From: Halalkalibacillus sediminis
GTDB taxonomy: Bacteria; Bacillota; Bacilli; Bacillales; Alkalibacillaceae
Assembly: GCF_002844535.1 (NCBI RefSeq)
Contig: NZ_PJNH01000001.1
Coordinates: 372,001-436,000, forward strand
Length of the DNA stretch: 64,000 bases
Reading direction: 5' to 3'
Shown: piece by piece, positions 53,509 through 61,657 of the stretch
Layout of the letters: each line of letters begins with the position of its first letter
Position numbering within the stretch: the stretch's first letter is position 1
Made by a program: the position numbers and the translations under genes
Notes under the pieces: generated by a model
Databases searched by the model: none
Seen by the model: only the letters and a program-made list of their open reading frames with translations
Told to the model about the DNA's origin: nothing

Positions 53509-54849
53509 ATGGCGTTTGAAGGATTAGCCGACCGTTTGCAAGGCACGATAAAGAAGATAACGGGAAAAGGTAAGGTTTCTGAAGCGGATGTCAAAGAAAT
53601 GACACGCGAAGTCCGTCTTGCACTTTTAGAAGCGGACGTTAACTTTAAAGTTGTAAAAGACTTAGTTAAACGAATAAAAGAACGAGCTGTAGGTCAGGAA
53701 GTAATGGAAAGCCTGACACCAGGTCAACAAGTAATCAAAGTCGTAAAAGAAGAACTAGCAGAGTTGATGGGCGGCGAACAAAGTAAGATTGCCGTTGCAA
53801 ATAAACCACCGACTGTCATCATGATGGTTGGTTTACAGGGTGCTGGTAAAACAACCACCACTGGTAAGCTAGCTAATCATTTGAGAAAGCAGCACAACCG
53901 AAATCCTATGCTTGTGGCAGCCGACGTCTATCGTCCAGCAGCCATCAACCAATTAGAAACATTAGGTACTCAATTAGATATGCCTGTTTTCTCTTTAGGT
54001 ACAGAGGCTAACCCAGTGGACATTGCTAATCAAGCAATTGAAAAAGCAAAAGCTGAACATCATGACTATGTCATTATTGATACAGCAGGTCGCCTTCATA
54101 TAGATGAAGATCTTATGGATGAACTACAACAGGTAAAACAAAATGTAAATCCTGATGAGATCTTTTTAGTTGTCGATTCAATGACCGGTCAAGATGCTGT
54201 TAATGTGGCTGAGAGCTTTGATGAGCAATTAGACGTTTCAGGTGTTGTACTTACAAAATTAGATGGTGATACACGAGGTGGTGCTGCGCTTTCAATCAAG
54301 GCAGTCACAGGTAAGCCGATCAAATTTGCAGGTATGGGCGAAAAACTAGATCAATTAGAGCCTTTCCACCCAGATCGTATGGCTTCAAGAATTCTAGGCA
54401 TGGGGGACGTATTGAGCCTGATTGAGAAGGCAGAAACTCAAGTCGATGAAACGAAAGCCAAAGAAATGGAACAAAAGATGCGTTCGATGTCTTTCACTTT
54501 TGAAGACTTCCTCGAGCAAATGGACCAAGTAAAAAATATGGGTCCACTAGATGAATTGATTAATATGATGCCTGGAGCGAATAAGATGAAAGGCATGAAA
54601 AACCTTCAAGTTGACGATAAACAAATCGGTCATATTGAAGCGATCATTCAATCGATGACGAAGAAGGAACGAACAGAGCCTAGTGTAATCAATGCGAGTC
54701 GCAAGAAGCGTATCGCAAAGGGTTCAGGGACGTCTGTTTCGCAGGTCAACCGCTTATTGAAACAGTTTGATGAGATGAAAAAAATGATGAAACAAATGAC
54801 CAACGGGAAAAAAGGGAAAAAGGGCGGAATGAATTTTCCGTTTATGTAA
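53509..54849 (+). CDS. ffh: Signal recognition particle protein Ffh
   Basis: The SRP54 GTPase that binds signal sequences on nascent chains. The 446-residue protein has the N domain (FEGLADRLQGTIKKI), the G domain with GLQGAGKTTTTGKLA, DVYRPAAI, DTAGRLHID and TKLDGDTRGG, and a Met-rich C-terminal M domain ending in MKKMMKQMTNGKKGKKGG, which binds SRP RNA. AGGAGG precedes the ATG. Confidence 0.97.
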   Translation: MAFEGLADRLQGTIKKITGKGKVSEADVKEMTREVRLALLEADVNFKVVKDLVKRIKERAVGQEVMESLTPGQQVIKVVKEELAELMGGEQSKIAVANKPPTVIMMVGLQGAGKTTTTGKLANHLRKQHNRNPMLVAADVYRPAAINQLETLGTQLDMPVFSLGTEANPVDIANQAIEKAKAEHHDYVIIDTAGRLHIDEDLMDELQQVKQNVNPDEIFLVVDSMTGQDAVNVAESFDEQLDVSGVVLTKLDGDTRGGAALSIKAVTGKPIKFAGMGEKLDQLEPFHPDRMASRILGMGDVLSLIEKAETQVDETKAKEMEQKMRSMSFTFEDFLEQMDQVKNMGPLDELINMMPGANKMKGMKNLQVDDKQIGHIEAIIQSMTKKERTEPSVINASRKKRIAKGSGTSVSQVNRLLKQFDEMKKMMKQMTNGKKGKKGGMNFPFM

Positions 54850-54860
54850 TGTAAAAACAC

Positions 54861-54889
54861 TTTACACACTATAATTTCTCTGATACAAT
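54861..54889 (+). promoter_or_regulatory. Promoter of rpsP-khpA
   Basis: TTTACA (54861-54866) and TACAAT (54884-54889) are 17 bases apart, directly after ffh and about 40 bases before rpsP. Confidence 0.7.
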
Positions 54890-54927
54890 CTTTACTTGTG
54901 AGAGCAATAATAATGGAGGTGTCATAT

Positions 54928-55200
54928 ATGGCAGTAAAAATTCGTCTAAAAAGAATGGGTTCTAAGAAAAACCCTTTTTATCGTGTAGTCGTTGCTGATT
55001 CTCGTTCACCACGTGATGGACGTATCATCGAACAGATTGGCACGTATAACCCTGTATCAGAAAATCCAGAGGTTTCAATTAATGAAGATAAAGCATTAGA
55101 CTGGATGACTAAAGGTGCAAAACCAAGCGATACAGTGCGTAACTTATTCTCAAATGAAGGCATCATGACGAAGTTCCACGAATCTAAATCCAAAAAATAA
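54928..55200 (+). CDS. rpsP: 30S ribosomal protein S16
   Basis: S16 of the small subunit, 90 residues, with the family N-terminus [26 protein letters not shown] (shown in part) and [12 protein letters not shown]. The ATG at 54928 follows TGGAGGTG; an earlier in-frame ATG adds ten residues absent from the family. It begins the unit with khpA. Confidence 0.97.
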   Translation: MAVKIRLKRMGSKKNPFYRVVVADSRSPRDGRIIEQIGTYNPVSENPEVSINEDKALDWMTKGAKPSDTVRNLFSNEGIMTKFHESKSKK

Positions 55201-55215
55201 GGGTTTGTGATAAAA

Positions 55216-55443
55216 ATGAAAACCTTGATTGAGACAATCGTTCAACCATTAGTCGATCATCCTGAAGAAGTTCAAATTTCAGTTGAAGAAACGGATGAAA
55301 AAATTCGTTATCATTTAACTGTTCACGAGAGCGACGTCGGGAAAGTGATCGGTAAGAATGGACGTATTGCAAAGGCAATCCGAACAGTTGTTTATGCTGC
55401 AGGTGCCGATGTAGAGAAAAAAATCTATGTAGATATCATGTAA
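55216..55443 (+). CDS. khpA: KH-domain RNA-binding protein KhpA (YlqC)
   Basis: A small RNA-binding protein that pairs with KhpB (Jag/EloR) and influences cell elongation and division. The 75-residue KH domain shows GKVIGKNGRIAKAIRTVV with the GxxG loop (GKNG). The ATG at 55216 or a GTG at 55207 could be the start; ATG is preferred, with AAGGG upstream. It follows rpsP by 15 bases. Confidence 0.92.
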   Translation: MKTLIETIVQPLVDHPEEVQISVEETDEKIRYHLTVHESDVGKVIGKNGRIAKAIRTVVYAAGADVEKKIYVDIM

Positions 55444-55459
55444 AAAGCGATAGCTTTTT
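55442..55459 (+). terminator. Weak hairpin after khpA
   Basis: AAAAAGC and GCTTTTT form a 7-bp stem with a GATA loop. T residues are only those of the arm, so termination is uncertain. It overlaps the following -35. Confidence 0.4.
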
Positions 55460-55486
55460 GAGACTGTTTAAATGCCAACTTATAAT
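55458..55486 (+). promoter_or_regulatory. Promoter upstream of ylqD
   Basis: TTGAGA (55458-55463) and a perfect TATAAT (55481-55486) are exactly 17 bases apart. Transcription would start near 55493 and run through a T-rich leader. Confidence 0.7.
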
Positions 55487-55546
55487 AGATGAGCGTTTTT
55501 TCAGTCTTTTTTTATTTTATACAATGATATTCCGTATATTTTGTCT

Positions 55547-55580
55547 AACTCTAGCAGCAATTAATATGCTAGAGTTTTTC
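55547..55580 (+). terminator. Leader terminator before ylqD
   Basis: AACTCTAGCA (55547-55556) pairs perfectly with 55567-55576 over a 10-nt loop, followed by TTT. It lies between the promoter above and the ylqD start, so it would stop most transcripts after about 85 bases. Confidence 0.78.
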
Positions 55581-55598
55581 TAAAAGGGTGAATTCGGT

Positions 55599-55988
55599 AT
55601 GAAAATCTTGCGTAAAACCAAAATAAAACAAGTGATTACTGAAAATAGTAAGTCACATATTATTTCTAAGTTTAACAAGAGAATCGATCGTTTAACGAAC
55701 GAAATTGATCAATTGCAATTCGAAAAGAAAAAAATGATCTATCAAAAACGCTCTGATGCCCAAAGAATTGAACAACGTTTTGCAGAGGAAGAAAAGAAGA
55801 GACAACAACGTATTGACTGGGCCCGGAAACAAATTGAACAAATAGAAACGCTCCCACTTGGCAGTGAAGTTGTTGAAGGGGAAGTGGAAGAAGTTATAGA
55901 ATTAGAAGTTGGCGATCGCTGGGATGATGCAATGGGTGAACGCTCTATTCTCATCAAAGATGGCGAAATCATAAAAATTGATAGGTGA
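55599..55988 (+). CDS. ylqD: YlqD family protein
   Basis: A 129-residue charged protein of the YlqD family. Residues about 25-85 form a basic coiled coil (IDQLQFEKKKMIYQKRS, EEEKKRQQRIDWARKQIEQIE), followed by a small beta-rich acidic C-terminal domain (VGDRWDDAMGERSILIKDGEIIKID). The function is unknown. It always sits near rpsP-khpA and rimM-trmD in Bacillaceae, which hints at a ribosome or RNA link (inference). AAGGGTG precedes the ATG. Confidence 0.85.
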   Translation: MKILRKTKIKQVITENSKSHIISKFNKRIDRLTNEIDQLQFEKKKMIYQKRSDAQRIEQRFAEEEKKRQQRIDWARKQIEQIETLPLGSEVVEGEVEEVIELEVGDRWDDAMGERSILIKDGEIIKIDR

Positions 55989-55992
55989 TCTC

Positions 55993-56514
55993 ATGGAACA
56001 TCGGTATTTTAATGTTGGAAAAATCGTTAACACGCACGGTGTAAAAGGGGAAGTTCGAGTTATTCCAATCACAGATTTTGAGGAAAGATTTGAACCTGGT
56101 CATAGACTTTATTTTTTTCCTGAGAAGAACACGGATCATATTGAGTTGACTGTGAAAACTCACCGTAAACATAAACAATTCGATTTGCTTTCTTTTGATG
56201 AACTCGAATCGATCAATGATGTAGAACCTTTAAAGGGTGGTACATTAAAAGTATCTGAAAATGATTTGCATGAATTGGAAGAAGAAGAGTTTTATTATTA
56301 TGAAATCATCGGTTGTGAAGTGGTCTTGATGGATGGGACGCTAGTTGGTGAAGTGAAAGAAATTCTCTCACCTGGTGCGAACGACGTATGGGTTGTAAAG
56401 CGTAAAGGAATGAAGGATGCACTTATCCCATATATTGAACCTATTGTTAAAGAAATCGATTTGGAAAAAGGACAGATTAGAATTGAGGATATGGAAGGAA
56501 TGTTGGATGGATGA
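55993..56514 (+). CDS. rimM: 16S rRNA processing protein RimM
   Basis: A ribosome maturation factor that binds S19 and helps build the 30S head. The 173-residue protein has the N-terminal RimM barrel ([20 protein letters not shown]) and a C-terminal PRC-barrel ([21 protein letters not shown]). The ATG at 55993 follows AGGTGAT. The stop overlaps trmD by four bases. Confidence 0.96.
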   Translation: MEHRYFNVGKIVNTHGVKGEVRVIPITDFEERFEPGHRLYFFPEKNTDHIELTVKTHRKHKQFDLLSFDELESINDVEPLKGGTLKVSENDLHELEEEEFYYYEIIGCEVVLMDGTLVGEVKEILSPGANDVWVVKRKGMKDALIPYIEPIVKEIDLEKGQIRIEDMEGMLDG

Positions 56515-57260
56515 AGATAGATTATTTGACTCTATTTCCTGAAATGTTTTCAGGCGTTCTCCAGTCTTCAATTTTGAAGCGTGCCCATGATCTTGGAGCC
56601 TTCAGCTATCAGTTGATTGACTTTAGGGATTTCACGACTAATAAACATAATAAAGTTGATGATTACCCTTACGGTGGTGGAGCTGGAATGGTACTACAAC
56701 CACAACCTATTTTTGATGCAGTAGAAAGCATTACAACAGAAGGAAATAACCCTAGGGTGATCTTGATGTGCCCTCAAGGAGAAACTTTAACTCAACAGAA
56801 AGCTGAAGAGCTGGCTGAGGAAGACCACTTAATCATAATTTGTGGCCATTATGAAGGATATGATGAGCGAATTCGAACTGAGTTAATCACAGATGAAATT
56901 TCGATAGGTGATTATGTCTTAACTGGTGGGGAACTTGGCGCCATGGTTGTAACTGATAGTGTTGTGAGATTGTTACCAGGTGTTTTAGGAAATGAGAAAT
57001 CTGCAGTAGAAGATTCTTTTTCTACACACTTATTGGAACACCCTCATTACACTAGACCAAGTGATTTCAGAGGACATAAAGTACCAGACGTCTTACTATC
57101 TGGTAACCATCAGAAAATTGATGAATGGAGAACCTACGAATCACTGAAACGTACCTATGAAAGAAGACCAGAACTAATAAACGAAGAGAAACTCTCAGTA
57201 AAAGAAAAAGAACTTTTTCAACAAGTAAAAAATGAAATCAACCTTGCAAGTGAAGATTGA
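56511..57260 (+). CDS. trmD: tRNA (guanine-N1)-methyltransferase TrmD
   Basis: Methylates G37 of tRNAs that read CNN codons and so prevents frameshifting. The 249-residue protein is a SPOUT-class knot enzyme with [30 protein letters not shown] and the SAM-binding [15 protein letters not shown]. It overlaps rimM by four bases. The promoter of rplS lies inside its last codons. Confidence 0.97.
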   Translation: MKIDYLTLFPEMFSGVLQSSILKRAHDLGAFSYQLIDFRDFTTNKHNKVDDYPYGGGAGMVLQPQPIFDAVESITTEGNNPRVILMCPQGETLTQQKAEELAEEDHLIIICGHYEGYDERIRTELITDEISIGDYVLTGGELGAMVVTDSVVRLLPGVLGNEKSAVEDSFSTHLLEHPHYTRPSDFRGHKVPDVLLSGNHQKIDEWRTYESLKRTYERRPELINEEKLSVKEKELFQQVKNEINLASED

Positions 57261-57272
57261 TTATGATATATT
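57244..57272 (+). promoter_or_regulatory. Promoter of rplS inside the trmD end
   Basis: TTGCAA (57244-57249) and TATATT (57267-57272) are 17 bases apart. It would start an rplS transcript with a leader of about 85 bases. Confidence 0.6.
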
Positions 57273-57279
57273 ATTCTAG

Positions 57280-57350
57280 TGCTTAAGTGTTCACTTAAGC
57301 TTATAACGATGTTCCGCTACTACTTAGTTTAGTAAGAGCATTAGTTTGGA
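57280..57350 (+). promoter_or_regulatory. Structured rplS leader (L19 leader candidate)
   Basis: The leader starts with a perfect inverted repeat (GCTTAAGTG at 57281-57289 with 57292-57300), followed by GTTCCGCTACTACTTAG and a second possible stem (TACT with AGTA). Autoregulatory L19 leaders are known in Bacillales; whether this one matches that family needs a covariance search. Confidence 0.45.
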
Positions 57351-57363
57351 AGGAGTGAACGAG

Positions 57364-57708
57364 ATGCAAAACATTTTAGATCAAGTCGTACAAGATCAAT
57401 TACGTACAGACCTACCGGAATTCCGCGCAGGTGACACAGTCAAAGTACACGTGAAAGTTGTGGAAGGTGACCGTGAACGTATCCAGGTTTTCCAAGGTGT
57501 CGTAATTAAGCGTAGCGGTGGTGGAATTCGCGAAACATTTACGGTACGTAAAGTATCTTATGGTGTTGGCGTTGAACGTACGTTCCCAGTACATTCTCCA
57601 CGCGTTGATAAGATCGAGAAAACTCGTCGCGGTAAAGTACGTCAAGCACGTCTTTATTACCTACGTAACCTACGTGGTAAAGCTGCACGAATCAAAGAAA
57701 TTCGATAA
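57364..57708 (+). CDS. rplS: 50S ribosomal protein L19
   Basis: L19 lies at the subunit interface. The 114-residue protein has the family sequence [40 protein letters not shown] and the C-terminal [18 protein letters not shown]. The ATG at 57364 follows AAGGAGTG; an upstream in-frame ATG overlaps that site. A GC-rich terminator follows. Confidence 0.97.
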   Translation: MQNILDQVVQDQLRTDLPEFRAGDTVKVHVKVVEGDRERIQVFQGVVIKRSGGGIRETFTVRKVSYGVGVERTFPVHSPRVDKIEKTRRGKVRQARLYYLRNLRGKAARIKEIR

Positions 57709-57748
57709 TTTCTCTAAAACAGCGTAATAACAACGTTTACTAGACATT

Positions 57749-57788
57749 AAAGGGTGGTTTCTCCTACAGGAGGGACCGCTCTTTTTTA
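57749..57788 (+). terminator. Intrinsic terminator after rplS
   Basis: AAGGGTGGTTTCTCC pairs with GGAGGGACCGCTCTT (several G-U pairs) over a short ACA-like loop and is followed by a run of T. The AGGGTGG start is a chance likeness to a T-box. Confidence 0.88.
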
Positions 57789-57789
57789 C

Positions 57790-58270
57790 GTTTTGTCTCC
57801 TTAAAAAGTGACGTCGATATTTTTGAAAATAGTGCGTCCTAATAGTGCGTCTTAATTTTAAAGGAGGTTTTACAGTTGGGATAAACGAATCAGCAAACGT
57901 TACAAGTATTACAATTGAGGAGGAAGTGAAAAAGAATCTACGTAGCTAGTCTCAAAAGTTTAGCTAAAAGGTTGAAAAGTAGTGAGGAAAAAAACTAAGT
58001 AATGGGGTAGGACGAGCTTAAAGACTATAGTTATATTTACATTTTTTCCTTTATGTTAAACTAAAAACATTATATAGATTGTGAAATTTTGTACTTAAAC
58101 AAATGGGCAAGTTAGTTTAGGATATTAAGCTAACGGGGGCAAGAGTTTAATAAGACGATCAACAATTTGTTTTATTTTGTTTAATGAATTATTGGAATAT
58201 TATATTAACATTAGTTTTGAAGATTTTGAGCTACTCAAGAAGAAGCTTTACATATTTAATAAAAGGAGTA
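57790..58270. other. AT-rich gene-free stretch with a short tandem repeat
   Basis: No gene that I can support lies here. A 13-base tandem repeat, AATAGTGCGTC(C/T)T, occupies 57828-57853 and is followed by a strong AAAGGAGG site (57860s) without an open frame behind it. A GTG at 57926 behind GAGGAGG opens a frame of only seven codons, but one base fewer in its A run would give 23 codons to 57998. This may be a decayed small gene. Confidence 0.5.
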
Positions 58271-58276
58271 ATGTCT

Positions 58277-58636
58277 ATGAGATACCTAATATTATTAACT
58301 CCATCAATAAATTGGAAAGATAATGTAGTATTACATAATCAACCGTTTATGCCTGAGCATGCTTTGTACGTTCAAACTGAATATAATAAAGGGAATATAG
58401 TTTTAACTGGACCATTTGGAGGTTCAACTGGAGGAGCAATAGTTATTGATGCAGCAAAGGAAGAAGATGTTATTAAATTTGCTGAGAATGACCCTACTGT
58501 TAAAAATGGTATCTTCAGTTATGAAATTAAACAATGGGATTATAAAATGAGCAAAATTGAAAATGAAAATCCGGATTTTGGCCATGGATATATTGATTAC
58601 AAACATAAAATCCAAAAAGAATTAGGGATTATTTAG
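58277..58636 (+). CDS. YciI-like (YCII-domain) protein
   Basis: A 119-residue protein with a YCII-type dimeric alpha-beta barrel: RYLILLTPSINWKDN at the N-terminus, a His in FMPEHALYVQ, LTGPFGGSTGGAIVID, and the acidic DPTVKNGIFSYEIKQWD. YCII proteins are small putative enzymes without a settled reaction. AAAGGAG at 58262-58268 favours ATG 58277 over ATG 58271. The gene and its surroundings are more AT-rich than the neighbouring core genes, and it is absent from this place in B. subtilis, so transfer is plausible. Confidence 0.78.
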   Translation: MRYLILLTPSINWKDNVVLHNQPFMPEHALYVQTEYNKGNIVLTGPFGGSTGGAIVIDAAKEEDVIKFAENDPTVKNGIFSYEIKQWDYKMSKIENENPDFGHGYIDYKHKIQKELGII

Positions 58637-58790
58637 GATGTTTTAGTTCAATTAATTGGGACGTTAGTGAAAGATGACCAATTCATTACTGTAATAACGA
58701 AGCATGAGAGCTGAAAAAGCTATTGAACAATTTATAAATTTTTGGAGTTAAATATGTATTATAAAATAATTTTACTATAGGAGGCTTTTT

Positions 58791-58886
58791 ATGGGGGGAA
58801 TTATAAGCCTATTGCTAGGTGTAGGGATTGTTTTTTTTATACTATTTTCATTTGTGATTTTTTCTAGTTTAAAAAGTAGAAAATAA
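58791..58886 (+). CDS. Small single-pass membrane peptide, 31 residues
   Basis: An ATG with a strong AGGAGG six bases upstream (58779-58784) opens a 31-codon frame ending TAA. The peptide begins MGGIISLLLGVGIVFFILF and continues hydrophobic to about residue 26, then ends in a basic tail (SLKSRK), the pattern of a one-pass membrane protein. A terminator follows within 30 bases. I do not recognise a family. The spacing, tail and terminator make it a credible small gene. Confidence 0.6.
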   Translation: MGGIISLLLGVGIVFFILFSFVIFSSLKSRK

Positions 58887-58911
58887 TCATTTGCTTTATT
58901 AAGTAATTAAT

Positions 58912-58950
58912 AAAAAAGCTGATCCTTCACTATTTAGGATCAGCTTTTTG
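58912..58950. terminator. Bidirectional terminator before the BCCT gene end
   Basis: AAAAAGCTGATCCT pairs perfectly with AGGATCAGCTTTTT over a 9-nt loop, with A/T runs on both sides. It can stop both the small-peptide transcript and the leftward BCCT transcript. Confidence 0.9.
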
Positions 58951-58951
58951 T

Positions 58952-60481
58952 TTATTTATCTTTGATTATTCCTTGTTTTAAGGCCATTTCCTTCGCTACA
59001 CGTGGCCCAAGCCACAATACAGGAAGAAGTAAAATAGAAACAGGAACTGCAGTTATAACGATGAAGTTCTGAAGCGCTCCAACACCACCGTTACCTATGA
59101 GTAATAATATCGCTGCAACTGTACCCATGAGGACTGACCAGAAAACACGAACCCATGCTTTCGGATTACCTTCCCCGGTGACAGCCATTGCGATGGTATA
59201 AGACATCGAGTCACTCGTTGTAACGACGAACAAGATCGTCAATACCAAGAACAGCGGTGAAATAATGGAAGCGAGTGGAAATTGTTCAGTAATCGCAAAC
59301 ATTGCAGCAGCATTTCCGGCATCATTCAAAGGATCAGAAATGACGCCAGGAGTTTGCAGTTCAAAATAAATTCCAGAACCGCCTAGAACGGTAAACCAGA
59401 ACGCTGAAATTACCGGAGCTAGTACAGATATTGCCAAGATGATCTGGCGTATTGTACGACCTCTGGAAATACGGCTGACGAGAATCGCCATCATTGGACC
59501 ATAACCAATGAACCAGCCCCAAAAGAACACGGTCCACCAGCCAAGCCATCCAGTATCCCCACGATACGTAGCCATGGATATGAATTCTTGAACATAATGA
59601 CCAAATCCTGCTAAATACTGGTTTATAATGAAAAGACCTGGACCAAAAATCAATACGAAAACTATTAGACCTAAAGCTAGTCGAACATTGAAGTTACTGA
59701 GTTTTTGAATCCCTTTATATAAACCGGTGATCGCCGAAATCGTTGATATAAGAATAACCGCACCAATTACTGTCAGTTGAGACGCATAGTTATTTGGAAT
59801 ACCGAAAATAGTTTGTAAACCGTAGCTTGCCTGAGTTCCAAGAAACCCTATTGGACCAATGGTACCTGCTGCTACAGCAATAATAGAAAATGCATCAACC
59901 GTTGTAGCGAACCACCCTGTACGAATTTTCTCTCCAAAAATCGGATAAAGTAAGGTACGCGGCTTTAAAGGCATGCCTTTCTGATAATAACCATACATCA
60001 TTACAACGGCACTTACTGTACCCAGAATCGCCCAAGCAAGAAAACCCCAGTGCATGTAACTCTGTGCCAAGGCTGGGGCAATCGCAGCTTCTGTGCCTGC
60101 TTCAATACCACCTTGAGATGGAGGAACAGTTAAGAAGTGAGTGATCGGTTCAGCAGCCGCCCAAAATACTCCACCTCCGGCGAGAAGTGTTGCCATAATG
60201 ATGGAGAGCCATTTGTAAAGCCCAATTTCAGGTTTGTCCAAGTTCCCCATTTTTACGTTTCCGTATTTAGAGAAAGCGAGATACAATCCTACAAAAAATG
60301 TAGCAAGCATGAGGAATTGCCAAAATGCCCCGAAGTATTTCGCTGACCAGGAGAACCCTGTGTTGACAAACTCTGTAACACGTGTGATATCAATGAATGC
60401 GAATAGAACAAATAAGAGGAGCGCACCTCCACTTATTGCAAATACGGGCCAATCAATGTGCCCCTGTTTATCTTTTAACAT
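58952..60481 (-). CDS. BCCT-family betaine/choline/carnitine-type transporter
   Basis: A 509-residue secondary transporter with about twelve membrane segments. BCCT signatures are visible: the MGNLDKPE region, FVVTTSDSMSYTIAMA near 400, and RISRGRTIRQ after the central segment. The segment-8 aromatic box usually read as W-A-W-W-I-S-W is W-G-W-F-I-G-Y here, so the substrate may not be glycine betaine. Role in osmotic protection is inferred from the family. The start at 60481 follows AAAGGAG. It is an insertion between rplS and rbgA relative to B. subtilis. Confidence 0.88.
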   Translation of the reverse strand: MLKDKQGHIDWPVFAISGGALLLFVLFAFIDITRVTEFVNTGFSWSAKYFGAFWQFLMLATFFVGLYLAFSKYGNVKMGNLDKPEIGLYKWLSIIMATLLAGGGVFWAAAEPITHFLTVPPSQGGIEAGTEAAIAPALAQSYMHWGFLAWAILGTVSAVVMMYGYYQKGMPLKPRTLLYPIFGEKIRTGWFATTVDAFSIIAVAAGTIGPIGFLGTQASYGLQTIFGIPNNYASQLTVIGAVILISTISAITGLYKGIQKLSNFNVRLALGLIVFVLIFGPGLFIINQYLAGFGHYVQEFISMATYRGDTGWLGWWTVFFWGWFIGYGPMMAILVSRISRGRTIRQIILAISVLAPVISAFWFTVLGGSGIYFELQTPGVISDPLNDAGNAAAMFAITEQFPLASIISPLFLVLTILFVVTTSDSMSYTIAMAVTGEGNPKAWVRVFWSVLMGTVAAILLLIGNGGVGALQNFIVITAVPVSILLLPVLWLGPRVAKEMALKQGIIKDK

Positions 60482-60517
60482 AACAAACTCCTTTTTAAAT
60501 TTTTTACACAATGCATT

Positions 60518-60546
60518 ACAGTATCAATATTATTTTTATCTGTAAA
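60518..60546 (-). promoter_or_regulatory. Possible promoter of the BCCT gene
   Basis: Read leftward, TTTACA (60541-60546) and TACTGT (60518-60523) are 17 bases apart and about 37 bases before the start. Confidence 0.45.
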
Positions 60547-60696
60547 GCAAAAGATATTACAAATTAATTTTTCCTGAATCAATGAGTTAAAATCGCCTGC
60601 TATCTGAAATTCAAAGTGAATTGTATTGTTTATTTTAGTGTTTTGATCGATAATTTTTGTTTGGGAGAACTTTAACCTTTGAAGTAGAACATATTT

Positions 60697-60725
60697 TTGT
60701 CGTTTTAAGGTTGCTGTTGTAAAAT
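60697..60725 (+). promoter_or_regulatory. Promoter of rbgA-rnhB
   Basis: TTGTCG (60697-60702) and TAAAAT (60720-60725) are 17 bases apart and 31 bases before the rbgA start. The roughly 150 bases between it and the BCCT promoter hold nothing else that I can recognise. Confidence 0.6.
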
Positions 60726-60756
60726 AAGAATCAACTAATAATTGAGAGGTGCACAC

Positions 60757-61608
60757 ATGACGATACAATGGTACCCAGGACATATGGCTAAAGCCAAAAG
60801 AGAAGTACAAGAGAAATTAAAGCTTGTAGATATTGTCATTGAACTGGTTGATGCAAGAGCTCCATATTCTACACAAAATCCAATGCTTCAAGAATTAATA
60901 GATGAGAAGAAAAAAGTTATTGTATTGATGAAAGATGATTTAGCAGATCCTCAACAAACCAAAAAATGGATTGATCGTTTCAAAGCAGAAGGTAACCACG
61001 CGTTATCTATGGATGTGAATCAAGGTAAACACATCAAAGCTTTGGTGGAAGAAGTGAAAACGATCGGACAAAATATCAATAAAAGAAGAGAAGAGAAGGG
61101 AATTAACCCACGTGCTATTCGGGCAATGGTAATCGGAATTCCTAACGTTGGGAAGTCAACATTGATTAACCGTTTGGCAAATAAGAAAACATTAGAAACC
61201 GGGGACAAGCCTGGTGTAACGAAGAAACAGAAATGGATCAAAGTTCATGGCCAACTAGAATTATTGGATACGCCCGGAATTTTATGGCCTAAATTTGAAG
61301 ACCAGGATGTGGGGTACAAAGTTGCTGCCATTGGTTCGATCAAAGACCAGTTAGTTCACTTAGATGATCTATCAATATTTGTCCTTAAATATTTTAAAGA
61401 AAAATATCCAAATCAGTTAAAGGAACGTTTCCCGATTGATTGGGATTCAGAAGTGGTTGAATGGTTCGATCAAATCGGTAAACAAAGAGGTTGCCTGATG
61501 GGCGGAGGAATGGTCGATTATGAAAAGACCGCAGAAATTATTATTCAAGATCTTCGCTCGGGAAAACTAGGACCTTTCACACTCGATCACCCAATTGAAA
61601 TCAATTAG
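60757..61608 (+). CDS. rbgA: Ribosome biogenesis GTPase RbgA (YlqF)
   Basis: A circularly permuted GTPase needed for late 50S assembly. The 283-residue protein begins MTIQWYPGHMAKAKRE and has G1 GIPNVGKSTLINRL, G3 DTPGILWPKFEDQD and the C-terminal RNA-binding domain with GKQRGCLMGGGMVD. The G4 motif, NKAD in B. subtilis, reads MKDD here (VLMKDDLAD), replacing the usual Asn. GAGAGGTG precedes the ATG at 60757; an earlier in-frame start overlaps that site. Confidence 0.95.
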   Translation: MTIQWYPGHMAKAKREVQEKLKLVDIVIELVDARAPYSTQNPMLQELIDEKKKVIVLMKDDLADPQQTKKWIDRFKAEGNHALSMDVNQGKHIKALVEEVKTIGQNINKRREEKGINPRAIRAMVIGIPNVGKSTLINRLANKKTLETGDKPGVTKKQKWIKVHGQLELLDTPGILWPKFEDQDVGYKVAAIGSIKDQLVHLDDLSIFVLKYFKEKYPNQLKERFPIDWDSEVVEWFDQIGKQRGCLMGGGMVDYEKTAEIIIQDLRSGKLGPFTLDHPIEIN

Positions 61609-61657
61609 CTTCACCTTAGGATAAAGAGACCGATAATATAATAAAATGGGGGACAAC

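Noticed and set aside
57749-57788. AGGGTGG followed by ACCGCTC after rplS, resembling a T-box
   Set aside because: It lies after a ribosomal protein gene, lacks a stem I and specifier, has no synthetase gene behind it, and folds as a simple terminator.
57828-57853. Two-unit 13-base repeat as a possible CRISPR or iteron
   Set aside because: Only two adjacent units without spacers and no cas or replication genes nearby.
57926-57998. Small gene of 23 codons
   Set aside because: It needs a one-base deletion in an A run to be open, and its ribosome binding site is too close; kept only as a note on the gap.
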